From an uncultured Hyphomonadaceae bacterium (GTDB lineage Bacteria; Pseudomonadota; Alphaproteobacteria; Caulobacterales; Hyphomonadaceae), in contig CAJXOF010000012.1 of assembly GCA_913057945.1 (NCBI GenBank), positions 55,990 to 119,989 on the forward strand: a stretch of DNA of 64,000 nt. Reading direction: 5' to 3'. Positions 51,346 to 60,018 of this stretch are shown in pieces. Each line of letters begins with the position of its first letter. Positions within the stretch are counted from its first letter, which is position 1. Below the pieces are notes generated by a model. That model made no database searches. It was not told the origin of the DNA and was given only the letters and a program-made list of their open reading frames with translations. Made by a program: the position numbers and the translations under genes.

Positions 51346-52380
51346 ATGAGCCTGCAGCAGATAATCACCAAATTCATCTTCAAACTGCCGGACGGCTTGC
51401 TCGTGCGTATGGCCGGGGGCAAGCCGGTCGAGGTGCGAGGCCGAGTCCTCGAGCCGCAATTGCAAATGGTTGCATGGAATGGCCGCAACGCGCCGCCCAT
51501 GTCGTCGCTGGAACCGGAAATCGTACAGGCTGCCGTCAAGGAGCAGCTGGGCACGCTGGCCGCCCCGATCGAGCCCGGCGTGACGATGGAGAATCTCACC
51601 ATTCCGGGGCCGGACCGTAACGAAATCCCGGTGCGCCTCTACACGCCATCGGCCCAGGATTCCTCTGTGCCATTGCTGGTCTACTACCATATGGGCGGCG
51701 GCGTGGTCGGCGACCTTGAGACCTGCGATGCCTGGTGTTCGATTCTCGCCTCCATTACCAAGGGCCCGGTCCTGTCGGTGGATTACCGGCTTGCCCCGCA
51801 GAACAAATTCCCCGCTGGTATTGATGACAGCATCGCCGCCTATGAATGGGGCGTGCGCAATGCCGGAAAGTATGGCGCGCCGGAAGGCATGGCGGCCGTG
51901 GGCGGCGACAGTATGGGCGGCAATTTCTCGGCCATCATCTCCCAGGAGATGCAGCGCGAGCACAAGCCGCTGCCGGTCTACCAATTGCTGATCTATCCGG
52001 CCGTGGATATGGTCGAGGAGTTCCCGTCGCGAACCGAGTTCGGAGAAACCTTCTCGCTCAGCACAGACACGATGAACTGGTTCATGGAGCAATACCTGCC
52101 GGACGATTTCGACATGTCCGACCCACTCCTGTCGCCGGGCCAGACCGCCGAACTGGAAGGGCTGCCCCCGGCGATCATCATTACGGCCGGACATGACCCG
52201 CTGTGCGATGAAGGCGATGATTATGCCAAGCGACTCAAGAGTGCGGGCGTGAAGGTCGCTCACAAGCGCTATGATACGCTGCCCCATGCCTTCACGGCCT
52301 TCACCGGCTTTTCGCCGGGCTCTCGCAAGGCGTGTCTGGAAATCGCCAACATGGTGAAAGACCTTGTATCAAAACTATGA
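51346..52380 (+). CDS. Alpha/beta hydrolase, HSL-type esterase
   Basis: A 344-residue esterase of the hormone-sensitive lipase family. The oxyanion motif is HMGGGVVG (a variant of HGGG) near residues 110-117; the nucleophile Ser189 is in GGDSMGG, with Asp284 (GHDPLCDE) and His314 (LPHAF) completing the triad. It cleaves carboxyl esters of short or medium chains. It is the first enzyme gene of the TetR-controlled run; its stop overlaps the start of the next gene by four bases. Confidence 0.9.
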   Translation: MSLQQIITKFIFKLPDGLLVRMAGGKPVEVRGRVLEPQLQMVAWNGRNAPPMSSLEPEIVQAAVKEQLGTLAAPIEPGVTMENLTIPGPDRNEIPVRLYTPSAQDSSVPLLVYYHMGGGVVGDLETCDAWCSILASITKGPVLSVDYRLAPQNKFPAGIDDSIAAYEWGVRNAGKYGAPEGMAAVGGDSMGGNFSAIISQEMQREHKPLPVYQLLIYPAVDMVEEFPSRTEFGETFSLSTDTMNWFMEQYLPDDFDMSDPLLSPGQTAELEGLPPAIIITAGHDPLCDEGDDYAKRLKSAGVKVAHKRYDTLPHAFTAFTGFSPGSRKACLEIANMVKDLVSKL

Positions 52381-53351
52381 GGGCCCTCGTCTGTGATACG
52401 CTGACGGACGATTTTTCCGGCCTGTCGGTTCAGGACATTCCAGTGCCCGAGGTCGGGGAAGGGGAGGTGCTGGTCCGCGTCAAGGCGGCCAGTGTGAACT
52501 TTCCTGACCTGCTGATGAGTCAGGGCCAGTACCAGATGAAACCGGAGTTGCCCTTCACGCAGGGCATGGAATGCGCCGGAACAGTCGAAGCCGTCGGCGA
52601 GGGCGTCTCCGAGTTTTCACCGGGCGACCGGGTGGTCGGCGGCAACAAGACCGGCGCCTTCGCAGAATTTGCATTGCTCCCCGCCTCCAGCCTGTCGCGC
52701 GTGCCAGAGAATATGGGATTTGCGGAGGCAGCGGCCTATCCGGCGGCCTATCTGACCGCCTATGTCGCGCTCGTGCGGCGGGGCAATTTGCAGCCGGGAG
52801 AGACATTGCTCGTGCACGGTGCAAGCGGCGGCGTGGGCATGGCGGCAGTTGATGTCGGAAAGCTGCTCGGCGCGACCGTGATAGCGACCTCTGCGTCGGA
52901 TGCCAAACTAGACAAGGTCATCGAACACGGCGCCGATTATGTGATCAATGTCACGCAAGGTTTTCGCGACAAGGTCAAGACGCTGACCGCCGGGCGCGGC
53001 GCGGATGTCATCTTTGATCCGGTCGGCGGGGACGTGTTTGATGAAAGTGTGCGATGTATCGCATTTGACGGGCGCCTGCTCGTCGTCGGGTTCACGTCCG
53101 GCCGCATCCCCGAGGTGAAGGTCAACATGCCCCTGATCAAGGGGTTCTCCGTGGTCGGTGTGCGGGCAGGAGAATATGGCCGCCGTTTTCCCGAGCGCGG
53201 CAAGGAGAACATGGCAGCGATCTGGAAATGGGCGGCAGAGGGCAAGACACGACCGCGCGTTCATGCCGATCTGCCCTTGGAGAAATGGCGGGAAGCCTAT
53301 CGCCTGCTCACCGACCGTGAGGTAGTGGGCAAGGTCATTCTCCGGCCCTGA
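52377..53351 (+). CDS. NADPH:quinone oxidoreductase family protein (MDR)
   Basis: A 324-residue zinc-free medium-chain dehydrogenase. ATG 52377 overlaps the esterase stop (ATGA) and gives the family start MRALVCDTL. The coenzyme fold has VHGASGGVGMAAVDVGKLLG (about residues 144-163); QGMECAGTVEAVGEGV lies in the catalytic domain. It reduces quinones or enones with NADPH. It is coupled to the esterase and followed by another MDR protein. Confidence 0.9.
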   Translation: MRALVCDTLTDDFSGLSVQDIPVPEVGEGEVLVRVKAASVNFPDLLMSQGQYQMKPELPFTQGMECAGTVEAVGEGVSEFSPGDRVVGGNKTGAFAEFALLPASSLSRVPENMGFAEAAAYPAAYLTAYVALVRRGNLQPGETLLVHGASGGVGMAAVDVGKLLGATVIATSASDAKLDKVIEHGADYVINVTQGFRDKVKTLTAGRGADVIFDPVGGDVFDESVRCIAFDGRLLVVGFTSGRIPEVKVNMPLIKGFSVVGVRAGEYGRRFPERGKENMAAIWKWAAEGKTRPRVHADLPLEKWREAYRLLTDREVVGKVILRP

Positions 53352-53390
53352 GAGTAAAAAATCGAGAAAAACAGAAGAGGAAACAAAGAG

Positions 53391-54524
53391 ATGTCAACAC
53401 TCCCCGAAAAAAGCCTGCAATTGCGGTCTCTGATCAAGCCGGAAGGCGAACTGGAACTGTCCCTGGTTGAAGTGGATATGCCCACGCCCGGCCCAGGCGA
53501 CGTAATCATCCAGGTCGAAGCGACCCCGATCAACCCCTCCGACCTCGGCCTTCTGGTCGGCGCAGGCGATATCCGAACCGCCGTGCAGAGCGGCACGGCA
53601 GACCGGCCCGTCATCACGGCCAAGGTGCCTGAGGCAGGCATGCGCGCCATGCAGGCCCGTGTCGGTCAGTCTCTGGGTGTAGGTAATGAAGGCGCCGGCA
53701 CGGTTGTCGCCGCAGGGGAGTCCGATGCGGCGCAGGCGCTGCTCGGCAAGCGAGTCACGGGTCTTGGCGGGGAGTTCTACTCCGAATACCGCATGCTGAA
53801 TGTCGCCCAGGTGATGGAGCTGCCGGAAGGTGCCACGGCAGAGCAGGGCGCCTCGTGCTATGTGAACCCGCTGACGGCGCTGTCCTTTGTCGAGACCATG
53901 CGCGAAATGGGACATGAATCCCTCGTCCATACGGCTGCTGCGTCAAACCTTGGTCAGATGCTGAACAAGATCTGCATCAAGGATGGCGTGCCGCTGGTGA
54001 ACATTGTCCGCAAGGAAGAGCAGGCCGAGATCCTGCGCGGTATCGGTGCGAAACACATCGTCAATTCCACCTCGCCAACTTTCATGGAGGATTTGATTGC
54101 TGCGCTGATGGAGACCGGCGCGACGCTCGGCTTTGACGCCATCGGCGGCGGCCCGCTCGCAGGCCAACTCCTCATCGCGATGGAAGCGGCCGCCAGCCGC
54201 AAGATGAAGGAATATTCCCGCTATGGCTCCGGCCAGCAGACTCAGGTCTTCATCTATGGTCGGCTCGACATGTCGCCCACGCAAGTGCCAGCAGGCGTAG
54301 GGTTCGCCTGGAACCTCAGCGGCTATCTGCTGACGCCATTCCTGCAGAAAGTCGGGAAAGACATGCGTGCGCGTATGTACAAGCGGGTGATGGACGAGCT
54401 GACGACCACGTTTGCCAGCCATTACACCAAGCGCATCTCTCTGGCCGATGCGCTGAACCTCGACACGCTGAAAGCCTATGATGCCAAGGCGACCGGTGAG
54501 AAATACCTGATCACGCCGAACTAA
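53391..54524 (+). CDS. MDR-family dehydrogenase, enoyl reductase-like
   Basis: A 377-residue medium-chain dehydrogenase-like protein. The N-terminal GroES-like domain includes VEATPINPSDLGLLVGAGD; the Rossmann part has HTAAASNLGQMLNKICI (about residues 182-198), where the usual glycine pattern is partly changed. Relatives are annotated as zinc-binding dehydrogenases, but the zinc ligands are not evident. It ends the TetR-linked operon. The C-terminal helices (TPFLQKVGKDMRARMYKRVM) are longer than usual. Confidence 0.82.
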   Translation: MSTLPEKSLQLRSLIKPEGELELSLVEVDMPTPGPGDVIIQVEATPINPSDLGLLVGAGDIRTAVQSGTADRPVITAKVPEAGMRAMQARVGQSLGVGNEGAGTVVAAGESDAAQALLGKRVTGLGGEFYSEYRMLNVAQVMELPEGATAEQGASCYVNPLTALSFVETMREMGHESLVHTAAASNLGQMLNKICIKDGVPLVNIVRKEEQAEILRGIGAKHIVNSTSPTFMEDLIAALMETGATLGFDAIGGGPLAGQLLIAMEAAASRKMKEYSRYGSGQQTQVFIYGRLDMSPTQVPAGVGFAWNLSGYLLTPFLQKVGKDMRARMYKRVMDELTTTFASHYTKRISLADALNLDTLKAYDAKATGEKYLITPN

Positions 54525-54551
54525 TAATATCCCGCTGATTGTATAACTTAT

Positions 54552-54589
54552 CCCCCTTTGGTAGTTTGTAATATTATTACCAAAGGGGG
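54552..54589 (+). promoter_or_regulatory. Hairpin that masks the Shine-Dalgarno of the TlpA-like gene
   Basis: CCCCCTTTGGTA (54552-54563) and TACCAAAGGGGG (54578-54589) form a perfect 12-base stem around a 14-base AT-rich loop. The right arm contains the AAAGGGGGG ribosome-binding site of the gene starting at GTG 54596. There is no T run after it, so it is a poor terminator. It could act as a translational switch (thermosensor-like) or as a processing end of the upstream operon. Confidence 0.6.
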
Positions 54590-54595
54590 GTTCGC

Positions 54596-55369
54596 GTGAT
54601 TCAAAGAGTCTGGGTAACTGTTGCAGCCGCACTGGCAGTCGGATTTGGAGCGGGTTTATTCGTCGGGCCATACTTCGTCTCTTCATCTGAGGCTGACGGC
54701 AATTTGTTCGATCTTTCCTCCTTGCCTGAAGAGCTTCAGCAGAAGCATCGCGATCCAGACTATTTGCTATCCGAGATCAAGAATTACGAGCTTATGAAAG
54801 AAGCCGTAGCTCGTCTGGAAGCTGAACAGTCGAGCCGCGAAAGCCTTGTTCTGCCAGAAGGAATGAAATCGGTTCCCCTTGGGCAGCTCTACCTGCCCGA
54901 GGACGAGGTTCATTGGCCGGAAGACGTCAGCGGAGATGTGGGCGCTGCATTGGACGCTGCCAAAAATGGGTGGGTCATCCTGAACTATTGGGCGAGTTGG
55001 TGCGCGCCCTGTGTACATGAGTTACCGGAAATGGGAGAGGCAGCGCCCTTGTATGCTGAGAGGGGCGTCACTCTGATTGCTGTGAATACTGACCCTGCTC
55101 TGACAGATTCAAGGAACTCTATCCGCGCCCTCTTTAGTGACCGCAATGTCGATAATCTTGAGCCGCTGATTGTAGAGGGTGAGGGTCTGGAGTCACTTCT
55201 GGCTGCGAGCGGTCAATCGAAATCGAAGCTTGGTCTACCTACAAATATTGTGTTCGCGCCGGGAGGAATTCCCTACGCCATGTTTCAGGGCGGAGATACG
55301 AGAACAACCGATGTCTGGACCGCGCCGGAAACTTTGGAATTCCTGGAGACTATAGTCAGGGAAGACTAG
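54596..55369 (+). CDS. TlpA-like thioredoxin, membrane-anchored
   Basis: A 257-residue protein: one N-terminal helix (VTVAAALAVGFGAGLFVGPYF), a helical linker, then a thioredoxin domain from about residue 105 with redox Cys136 and Cys139 (ASWCAPCVHELPEM). It faces the periplasm and probably reduces disulfides, as TlpA/ResA do in cytochrome maturation. It starts at GTG, behind a hairpin that hides its ribosome-binding site. Its codons are more AT-rich than the neighbours'. It overlaps the convergent kinase by four bases. Confidence 0.87.
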   Translation: MIQRVWVTVAAALAVGFGAGLFVGPYFVSSSEADGNLFDLSSLPEELQQKHRDPDYLLSEIKNYELMKEAVARLEAEQSSRESLVLPEGMKSVPLGQLYLPEDEVHWPEDVSGDVGAALDAAKNGWVILNYWASWCAPCVHELPEMGEAAPLYAERGVTLIAVNTDPALTDSRNSIRALFSDRNVDNLEPLIVEGEGLESLLAASGQSKSKLGLPTNIVFAPGGIPYAMFQGGDTRTTDVWTAPETLEFLETIVRED

Positions 55370-56103
55370 CCGATCCTGTCATGCGTTATGCGTATGGCAT
55401 GGTCGGCGTCCTTCAGGACGACAATATCGGCCGTTTCCTTCAGCGGTGCTATATGGTCGCGCAAATTTGGCAGATTGATCCGGTCCCAGACGGATTTAGC
55501 GAAGTCGAGCAGTTCCGGCTCCGACATGTGCAGGAAGTTTGCGTAGAAGGAGGTCGGATCATCCTCTGCCGCACGCCAGAGACGATGGAAGCGCTCGGTG
55601 TACCATGTGAGCAGGTCGTCTTCCGTCGCATCGAGGTACACAAGATAGTCCGGCTCCCGCGCGGGACGCGGAGGTGGGGACAGGGGCTGGAAGCCGAGCC
55701 CTTCAAGGATCAGGATGTCCGGTTGCGCAATGGAGCGGGTAAGGTCCGGATCAATGTCATAGGTGACATGGCTGTAGCCCGGAAAGTCTGCCGCACCATT
55801 TGAGAGGGCCGCAATCGCATCGCCCAATGCCCCCACATTGTAGGTTTCCGGAAACCCCTTGCGGAGCGTCAGGCCCCGTTCTTCCAGAATTTCGTTGGGA
55901 TAGAGAAACCCGTCCGTTGACACCGTTTCCACCTTGTGGAGATCAGCCAGGATTGCGGCAATCTTGTTTGCGAGTGTGGTCTTGCCGGACGCGACGGACC
56001 CGGTGAGGCCGACCACAAGCCCCTCATGTCGTGAGCTGATCTCTGACAGGCGAGCGCCCAGGGCGGAAAGGCCTGGTGCATGTTCGGAAGAGGAGTCGGT
56101 CAT
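55366..56103 (-). CDS. coaA: CoaA-like P-loop kinase (short pantothenate kinase type)
   Basis: A 245-residue P-loop kinase aligning over its length with the catalytic part of type I pantothenate kinase: Walker A GSVASGKT at residues 35-42, STDGFLYPNEIL, YSHVTYD (the His region), DILILEGL and the late INLPNLRDHI. About 60-70 N-terminal residues of the Escherichia coli enzyme are missing. It would phosphorylate pantothenate in CoA synthesis, or a related small alcohol; the class is clear, the exact substrate less so. Confidence 0.75.
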   Translation of the reverse strand: MTDSSSEHAPGLSALGARLSEISSRHEGLVVGLTGSVASGKTTLANKIAAILADLHKVETVSTDGFLYPNEILEERGLTLRKGFPETYNVGALGDAIAALSNGAADFPGYSHVTYDIDPDLTRSIAQPDILILEGLGFQPLSPPPRPAREPDYLVYLDATEDDLLTWYTERFHRLWRAAEDDPTSFYANFLHMSEPELLDFAKSVWDRINLPNLRDHIAPLKETADIVVLKDADHAIRITHDRIG

Positions 56104-56175
56104 GGGGCAGGCTCCGGGCGATAAATTATGCCCGGAGCCTAGCCAGACCGGCTCGCCTGTCCAGTCCGAAACCGG

Positions 56176-57078
56176 TCAGACGGTACGTTTCGCCTTGTCC
56201 TGCGCATTCGTTGTCTCAATTGCGTCGCGCGCGGCCTGCCATTCGGCATCGCCCCATGCGGTCAGCTGGGAGAAGTTCCCGCCCGACGCATTGTACATCG
56301 CGCCGTCGATGGCAATCGTTTGTCCGTTCACATATTCCGCACCGGACGCCATCAGGAAGACAGCAAGATTGACCAGTTCGTGCATTTCCCCGACGCGACC
56401 CATCGGATTGGCCGAGCCGGAATCCATCCGCTTGGCGCCGTCGGCATCCGGGGCCAGCCGTTTTGACATGCCTTCGGTCGGGAAAGGGCCCGGTGCGATG
56501 GCGTTGAGGCGCAACCCATAGCGGCCCCATTCGACGGCGAGGCTTTGCGTCATCGTGTTCACGGCTGCCTTGGACATGGCCGAGGGCACGACGAAGGGGC
56601 CGCCATTCCAGACCCATGTTGTCAGGATGGAGCAGACATTGCCCTTGCGGCCTTCCTTGATCCAGCGCTTGCCGATGTCGTGCGTCATGTAGAATGTGCC
56701 ACGAAAGACGATGTTCGAGATGGCGTCAAAGCCGCGGATCGACAGGTCTTCGGTCCGGCTGATGAAATTGCCAGCCGCATTGTTGATCAGGCCGGTCAGC
56801 GGGCCATGCTTGGCCCAGATATGATCATTCATGTCGGTAATGGCTTCGGCCACGCGGATATCGCAGGCATGCGCCACGACCTTGCCACCATGCTTTTCCA
56901 TCAGTTCGCCGGCGGTATCTTCGCAGACCTGCCCGCGCCGGCCACAGATATGCACTTCGGCGCCGAGCTTCAGGAAGCCTTCGGCCATTTCCTTGCCGAG
57001 CCCCGTGCCGCCGCCCGTCACCAGAATGCGTTCGCCCGACATCAGGCCGTCCCGGTACATCAGTTTTGTCGTGTCCAT
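56176..57078 (-). CDS. SDR-family oxidoreductase, 2,4-dienoyl-CoA reductase-like
   Basis: From ATG 57078 (GGAGG upstream) a 300-residue short-chain dehydrogenase. Cofactor loop TGGGTGLGKEMA near residues 21-32, and NNAAGNF. The usual YxxxK is replaced by Ser-Ala-Met-Ser-Lys (PSAMSKAAV), as in dienoyl-CoA reductases, and RLNAIAPGPFPTEGM matches that subgroup. It likely reduces 2,4-dienoyl-CoA in the breakdown of unsaturated fatty acids. An in-frame extension to 57429 has no family support. Confidence 0.88.
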   Translation of the reverse strand: MDTTKLMYRDGLMSGERILVTGGGTGLGKEMAEGFLKLGAEVHICGRRGQVCEDTAGELMEKHGGKVVAHACDIRVAEAITDMNDHIWAKHGPLTGLINNAAGNFISRTEDLSIRGFDAISNIVFRGTFYMTHDIGKRWIKEGRKGNVCSILTTWVWNGGPFVVPSAMSKAAVNTMTQSLAVEWGRYGLRLNAIAPGPFPTEGMSKRLAPDADGAKRMDSGSANPMGRVGEMHELVNLAVFLMASGAEYVNGQTIAIDGAMYNASGGNFSQLTAWGDAEWQAARDAIETTNAQDKAKRTV

Positions 57079-57139
57079 TGAATTCCTCCCATCTTGTTTT
57101 TCTGGTAGAAGTATAGGTGGTCTGAGCGAGGAGGCACCC

Positions 57140-57577
57140 ATGAATCGCGTATTGGCTACCATTGCCGTCGCGGCATTTGCAGCGGGCAGCGCCCATGCGG
57201 GACCGCTCGATGTTTTCGGCACGTTCGTCACGCAAAAGGAAGGCTCGCACATCCGGATTTCCGATTGCGGTGACGGTACGCCGTGCGGCGTGATCGTCTG
57301 GATCGATCCGGCCAGCGTGTCAGACGGCAAGACGCCCGAGACAGCCACAGATGCTAAAGGCGCGAGGATTCTTGGCCTGACCATGCTGGAGGGGTTCAAG
57401 CGCAAGGCGAATGGCTGGACCGGCGGCACGATCTACAATCCCAAGGAAGGCAAGACCTATGGGTCGCGGATCAAGCTGCTGGCGGATGGTGTGCTGGAAG
57501 TGAAAGGCTGTATCGGCCCGATCTGCCAGACCCAGCATTGGGCGCCGGCAGAGTCTACTTCCGGAATGGCAGACTGA
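57140..57577 (+). CDS. DUF2147 domain protein, exported
   Basis: A 145-residue secreted protein with a signal peptide (VLATIAVAAFAAGSAHAG). The DUF2147 body includes RISDCGDGTPCGVIVWID, TMLEGFKRKANGWTGG and IYNPKEGKTYGS. The family is common in alphaproteobacteria and unstudied; a periplasmic beta-barrel binding small molecules is a guess. GAGGAGG is upstream. Its end overlaps the convergent small membrane gene by 23 bases. Confidence 0.87.
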   Translation: MNRVLATIAVAAFAAGSAHAGPLDVFGTFVTQKEGSHIRISDCGDGTPCGVIVWIDPASVSDGKTPETATDAKGARILGLTMLEGFKRKANGWTGGTIYNPKEGKTYGSRIKLLADGVLEVKGCIGPICQTQHWAPAESTSGMAD

Positions 57578-57926
57578 CGAGCCGCCACAGGATCCAGACC
57601 GGGATCACGACGGCCGCACCTGCCAAAGCAGGTTTCCAGAAGTTCCGTACGCCCCACCCAAGGGCAGCAAGCGTCGTACTCGCGACATTCGCAATCGCGG
57701 CGCCCATGTCCACATCCGGATTGGATGGATTGAACTGCGACGCCAGCACGAAGAAACCGACGAGAATGCACAGGCCGAGCAGTTTGAGCGACCCCCAGAT
57801 GGAAATGCCGAACAGACGCGCGAGCAGCGATCGTGACGGCGGGCTGGCCGGTGTCCGAGGCGACAGGGGCTCCGGGACCGGTTCGACCTTCACTTCCGGC
57901 AATTCTGGGTTCGGATCTGGGGACAT
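57555..57926 (-). CDS. Hypothetical membrane protein, 123 aa
   Basis: From ATG 57926 a 123-residue protein: a Pro/Glu-rich cytoplasmic start, then two hydrophobic segments (ISIWGSLKLLGLCILVGFFV and PALAGAAVVIPVWILWRLV). No family recognised. It starts 18 bases after the MscS stop and overlaps DUF2147 at its 3' end, so it probably ends the MscS operon. Confidence 0.65.
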   Translation of the reverse strand: MSPDPNPELPEVKVEPVPEPLSPRTPASPPSRSLLARLFGISIWGSLKLLGLCILVGFFVLASQFNPSNPDVDMGAAIANVASTTLAALGWGVRNFWKPALAGAAVVIPVWILWRLVSLPFRK

Positions 57927-57944
57927 GATGCGCAATACGGCCTG

Positions 57945-58781
57945 TTAGTCGTTGGCTGCCTGTTTCTGGATTTCGACCTGATGCGGATAGGGGATCGAGA
58001 TGCCCTCGCGGTCAAAGGCTTCCTTCACCGCTTTCATGAGGTGGAATTTGACGTCCCAGACATCCTCAGCCTTGACCCAGCTGCGGGTGGCGATGTCGAC
58101 GGAGCTGTCCCCGAGATTGACCACTTTCACGAAAGGCTCGGGCTCCCGGAAGATGCGGGGATCCGCGTCGATGACCTGTTTGATGACCGCGATGGCCTTG
58201 TCCATGTCGTCATCATAATCGATGCCGAACGTCACGTCGGCGCGGCGCGTGTCGTATCCGGAATAGTTCTCGATAACCCCGTCGATGGCCTGGCTGTTCG
58301 GGACAAGCACTTTCACATTGTCGACAGTCGCCAGAACAGTCTGGAACAAATTGATGTCCTTGACGGTGCCTGCGACACCAGCGGCTTCGACATAGTCGCC
58401 CAGCTTGTAGGGGCGGAACAGCATGATCATGACGCCGGAGGCAATATTGCCGAGCGCGCCCTGCATGGACAGGCCGATGGCCAGGGTCAGCGCGCCGAGC
58501 ACGGCCACGAAGCTGGTCGCTTGCACGCCGAAGACCTGCAGCACCGCGATCAGGACAGCGGCGGTAATCGCCCATCGCACGATCGATGCGAAGAAATTGC
58601 CGAGCGTGTTGTCAATGCCTTCGCGCTTCAGGGCCTGACGCTGAACAAGCCCTGCCAACCAGCCGGCAATGCGCAGGCCAATGATCAGGACCAGCAGGGC
58701 GCCGATCACCTTCACACCAAATGAAATGATGAAGGGGCTGTATTCGCTCCAGATGGCGGCTGGGGTCAGCTCTTCGGGCAT
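57945..58781 (-). CDS. Small-conductance mechanosensitive channel (MscS family, short)
   Basis: A 278-residue MscS channel of the basic three-helix size. TM3, the pore helix, shows the Ala/Gly packing pattern GALTLAIGLSMQGALGNIASG (about residues 95-115), followed by the beta domain (YKLGDYVEAAGVAGTVKDI) and a cytoplasmic cage. It opens under membrane tension to release solutes in hypo-osmotic shock. It follows another MscS gene by 28 bases. Confidence 0.93.
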   Translation of the reverse strand: MPEELTPAAIWSEYSPFIISFGVKVIGALLVLIIGLRIAGWLAGLVQRQALKREGIDNTLGNFFASIVRWAITAAVLIAVLQVFGVQATSFVAVLGALTLAIGLSMQGALGNIASGVMIMLFRPYKLGDYVEAAGVAGTVKDINLFQTVLATVDNVKVLVPNSQAIDGVIENYSGYDTRRADVTFGIDYDDDMDKAIAVIKQVIDADPRIFREPEPFVKVVNLGDSSVDIATRSWVKAEDVWDVKFHLMKAVKEAFDREGISIPYPHQVEIQKQAAND

Positions 58782-58809
58782 GGAGGTCTCCTCATAGGGT
58801 CAGGACAGG

Positions 58810-59952
58810 CTAGTCGTCAGTCTCTGTAATGGATGTGAGTGGTCCCTGTTCCGACTCGGACGGGACGTGCGGCCGGTAGGCCATGTTGACCTGATGCGGG
58901 AAGGGGATGGTGATGCCTTCACGATCAAACGCCTCTTTCACAGCCTTGGTAATGTCGGCGCGGACCTGCACGAATTCCGGCGTCGCCACGAAGGCCCTCA
59001 GGCGCAGGCGCACACTCCAGTCGGCCAGCGTATGCACGCCAACCCAGGTTTCGTCCTTGGCCAGGATGCGCGGATGCTCATTGGCCGTGTCGAGAAGCGT
59101 TTTCAAGGCATGGTCCATGTTGTCATCATAGGAAATGTCAAAATATAGATCGAACCGCCGGCGGGTTTGACGTGTGTGATTGACCAGCGGGTCGCCCCAC
59201 ACCTTGTCATTCGTGACCGACACGATCTTGTTGTCGATCTGTTTGAACGTGGTGCGGAAGGGAGTGATGTCGGTGATCTCGCCATCCATGCCAGCCAGGG
59301 TAACGAAGTCGCCAATGCGGAAAGGGCGGAAGATGGCCAGCATGACACCGGCTGCGACCGCTTTCAGCGTGTCCTGCAAGGCAAGGCCGATGGCGAGCGC
59401 GGCGCCGCCAAGCAGGGCGGCAAGCGACGCGGTCGGAAAGCCGAGCTGGGTCAGCGCCAGGACAATGGCGATGGCAAAGATCAAATATTTCAGGAGCGAG
59501 GCAGAGAAGGCAAACAGCGTGTCATCCGCGCCGTGACGCATATGGGCCTGGTTCCCCATCTTTCGCATGGAGCGCGCGACCCAATTGGCAAACAGGACTG
59601 CGATGACAAGGATTGCGATGGCTGCAAACGCGCCGGGCCCGCGCCGGTCAATGATGGCTTCCCAGTCATAGCCCGCCAGGCCGAGGGGAAGGGGTGTCAT
59701 GAAGATCAGCGCGAACACCCGCGAGACCGAGCTGGCAATGTCCCAACTGGAGCCCTCGAAGGATTTATCCTTGGCAGAGACCCGCTTTCCGAAGGCCGTG
59801 ACAATCCGTTTCACCAAGCCTGACACGAACCAGATCAGGAGGCAGGCAAGAAGGACCAGGCCCCATTTCTCGATGAAAGGCCAGGACTTGGCCAACCAGA
59901 CGGGCCAATTGGTCGTGTCGACATTGGGCAGGGCGAGTGATTCAAAATCCAT
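58810..59952 (-). CDS. Mechanosensitive channel (MscS family, longer)
   Basis: A 380-residue MscS homologue with extra N-terminal helices (about residues 20-150), the TM3 pore pattern ALLGGAALAIGLALQDTLKA (about 183-202) and the cage domain (FRIGDFVTLAGMDGEITDI). It is the upstream member of a tandem pair and ends IPFPHQVNMAYR much like its neighbour, which indicates duplication. Gating range may differ. Confidence 0.92.
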   Translation of the reverse strand: MDFESLALPNVDTTNWPVWLAKSWPFIEKWGLVLLACLLIWFVSGLVKRIVTAFGKRVSAKDKSFEGSSWDIASSVSRVFALIFMTPLPLGLAGYDWEAIIDRRGPGAFAAIAILVIAVLFANWVARSMRKMGNQAHMRHGADDTLFAFSASLLKYLIFAIAIVLALTQLGFPTASLAALLGGAALAIGLALQDTLKAVAAGVMLAIFRPFRIGDFVTLAGMDGEITDITPFRTTFKQIDNKIVSVTNDKVWGDPLVNHTRQTRRRFDLYFDISYDDNMDHALKTLLDTANEHPRILAKDETWVGVHTLADWSVRLRLRAFVATPEFVQVRADITKAVKEAFDREGITIPFPHQVNMAYRPHVPSESEQGPLTSITETDD

Positions 59953-60018
59953 GGGACGGCCAGACTCGTTGTTTCTACGGGCAAAAAGGCGTCAGTTTGT
60001 GCCGCTTGTCCAGTTTGC

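Noticed and set aside
54552..54590. Plain terminator for the TetR-linked operon
   Set aside because: There is no T run after the stem, and the arm carries the next gene's Shine-Dalgarno. Termination on the minus strand is not needed, because no gene ends there.
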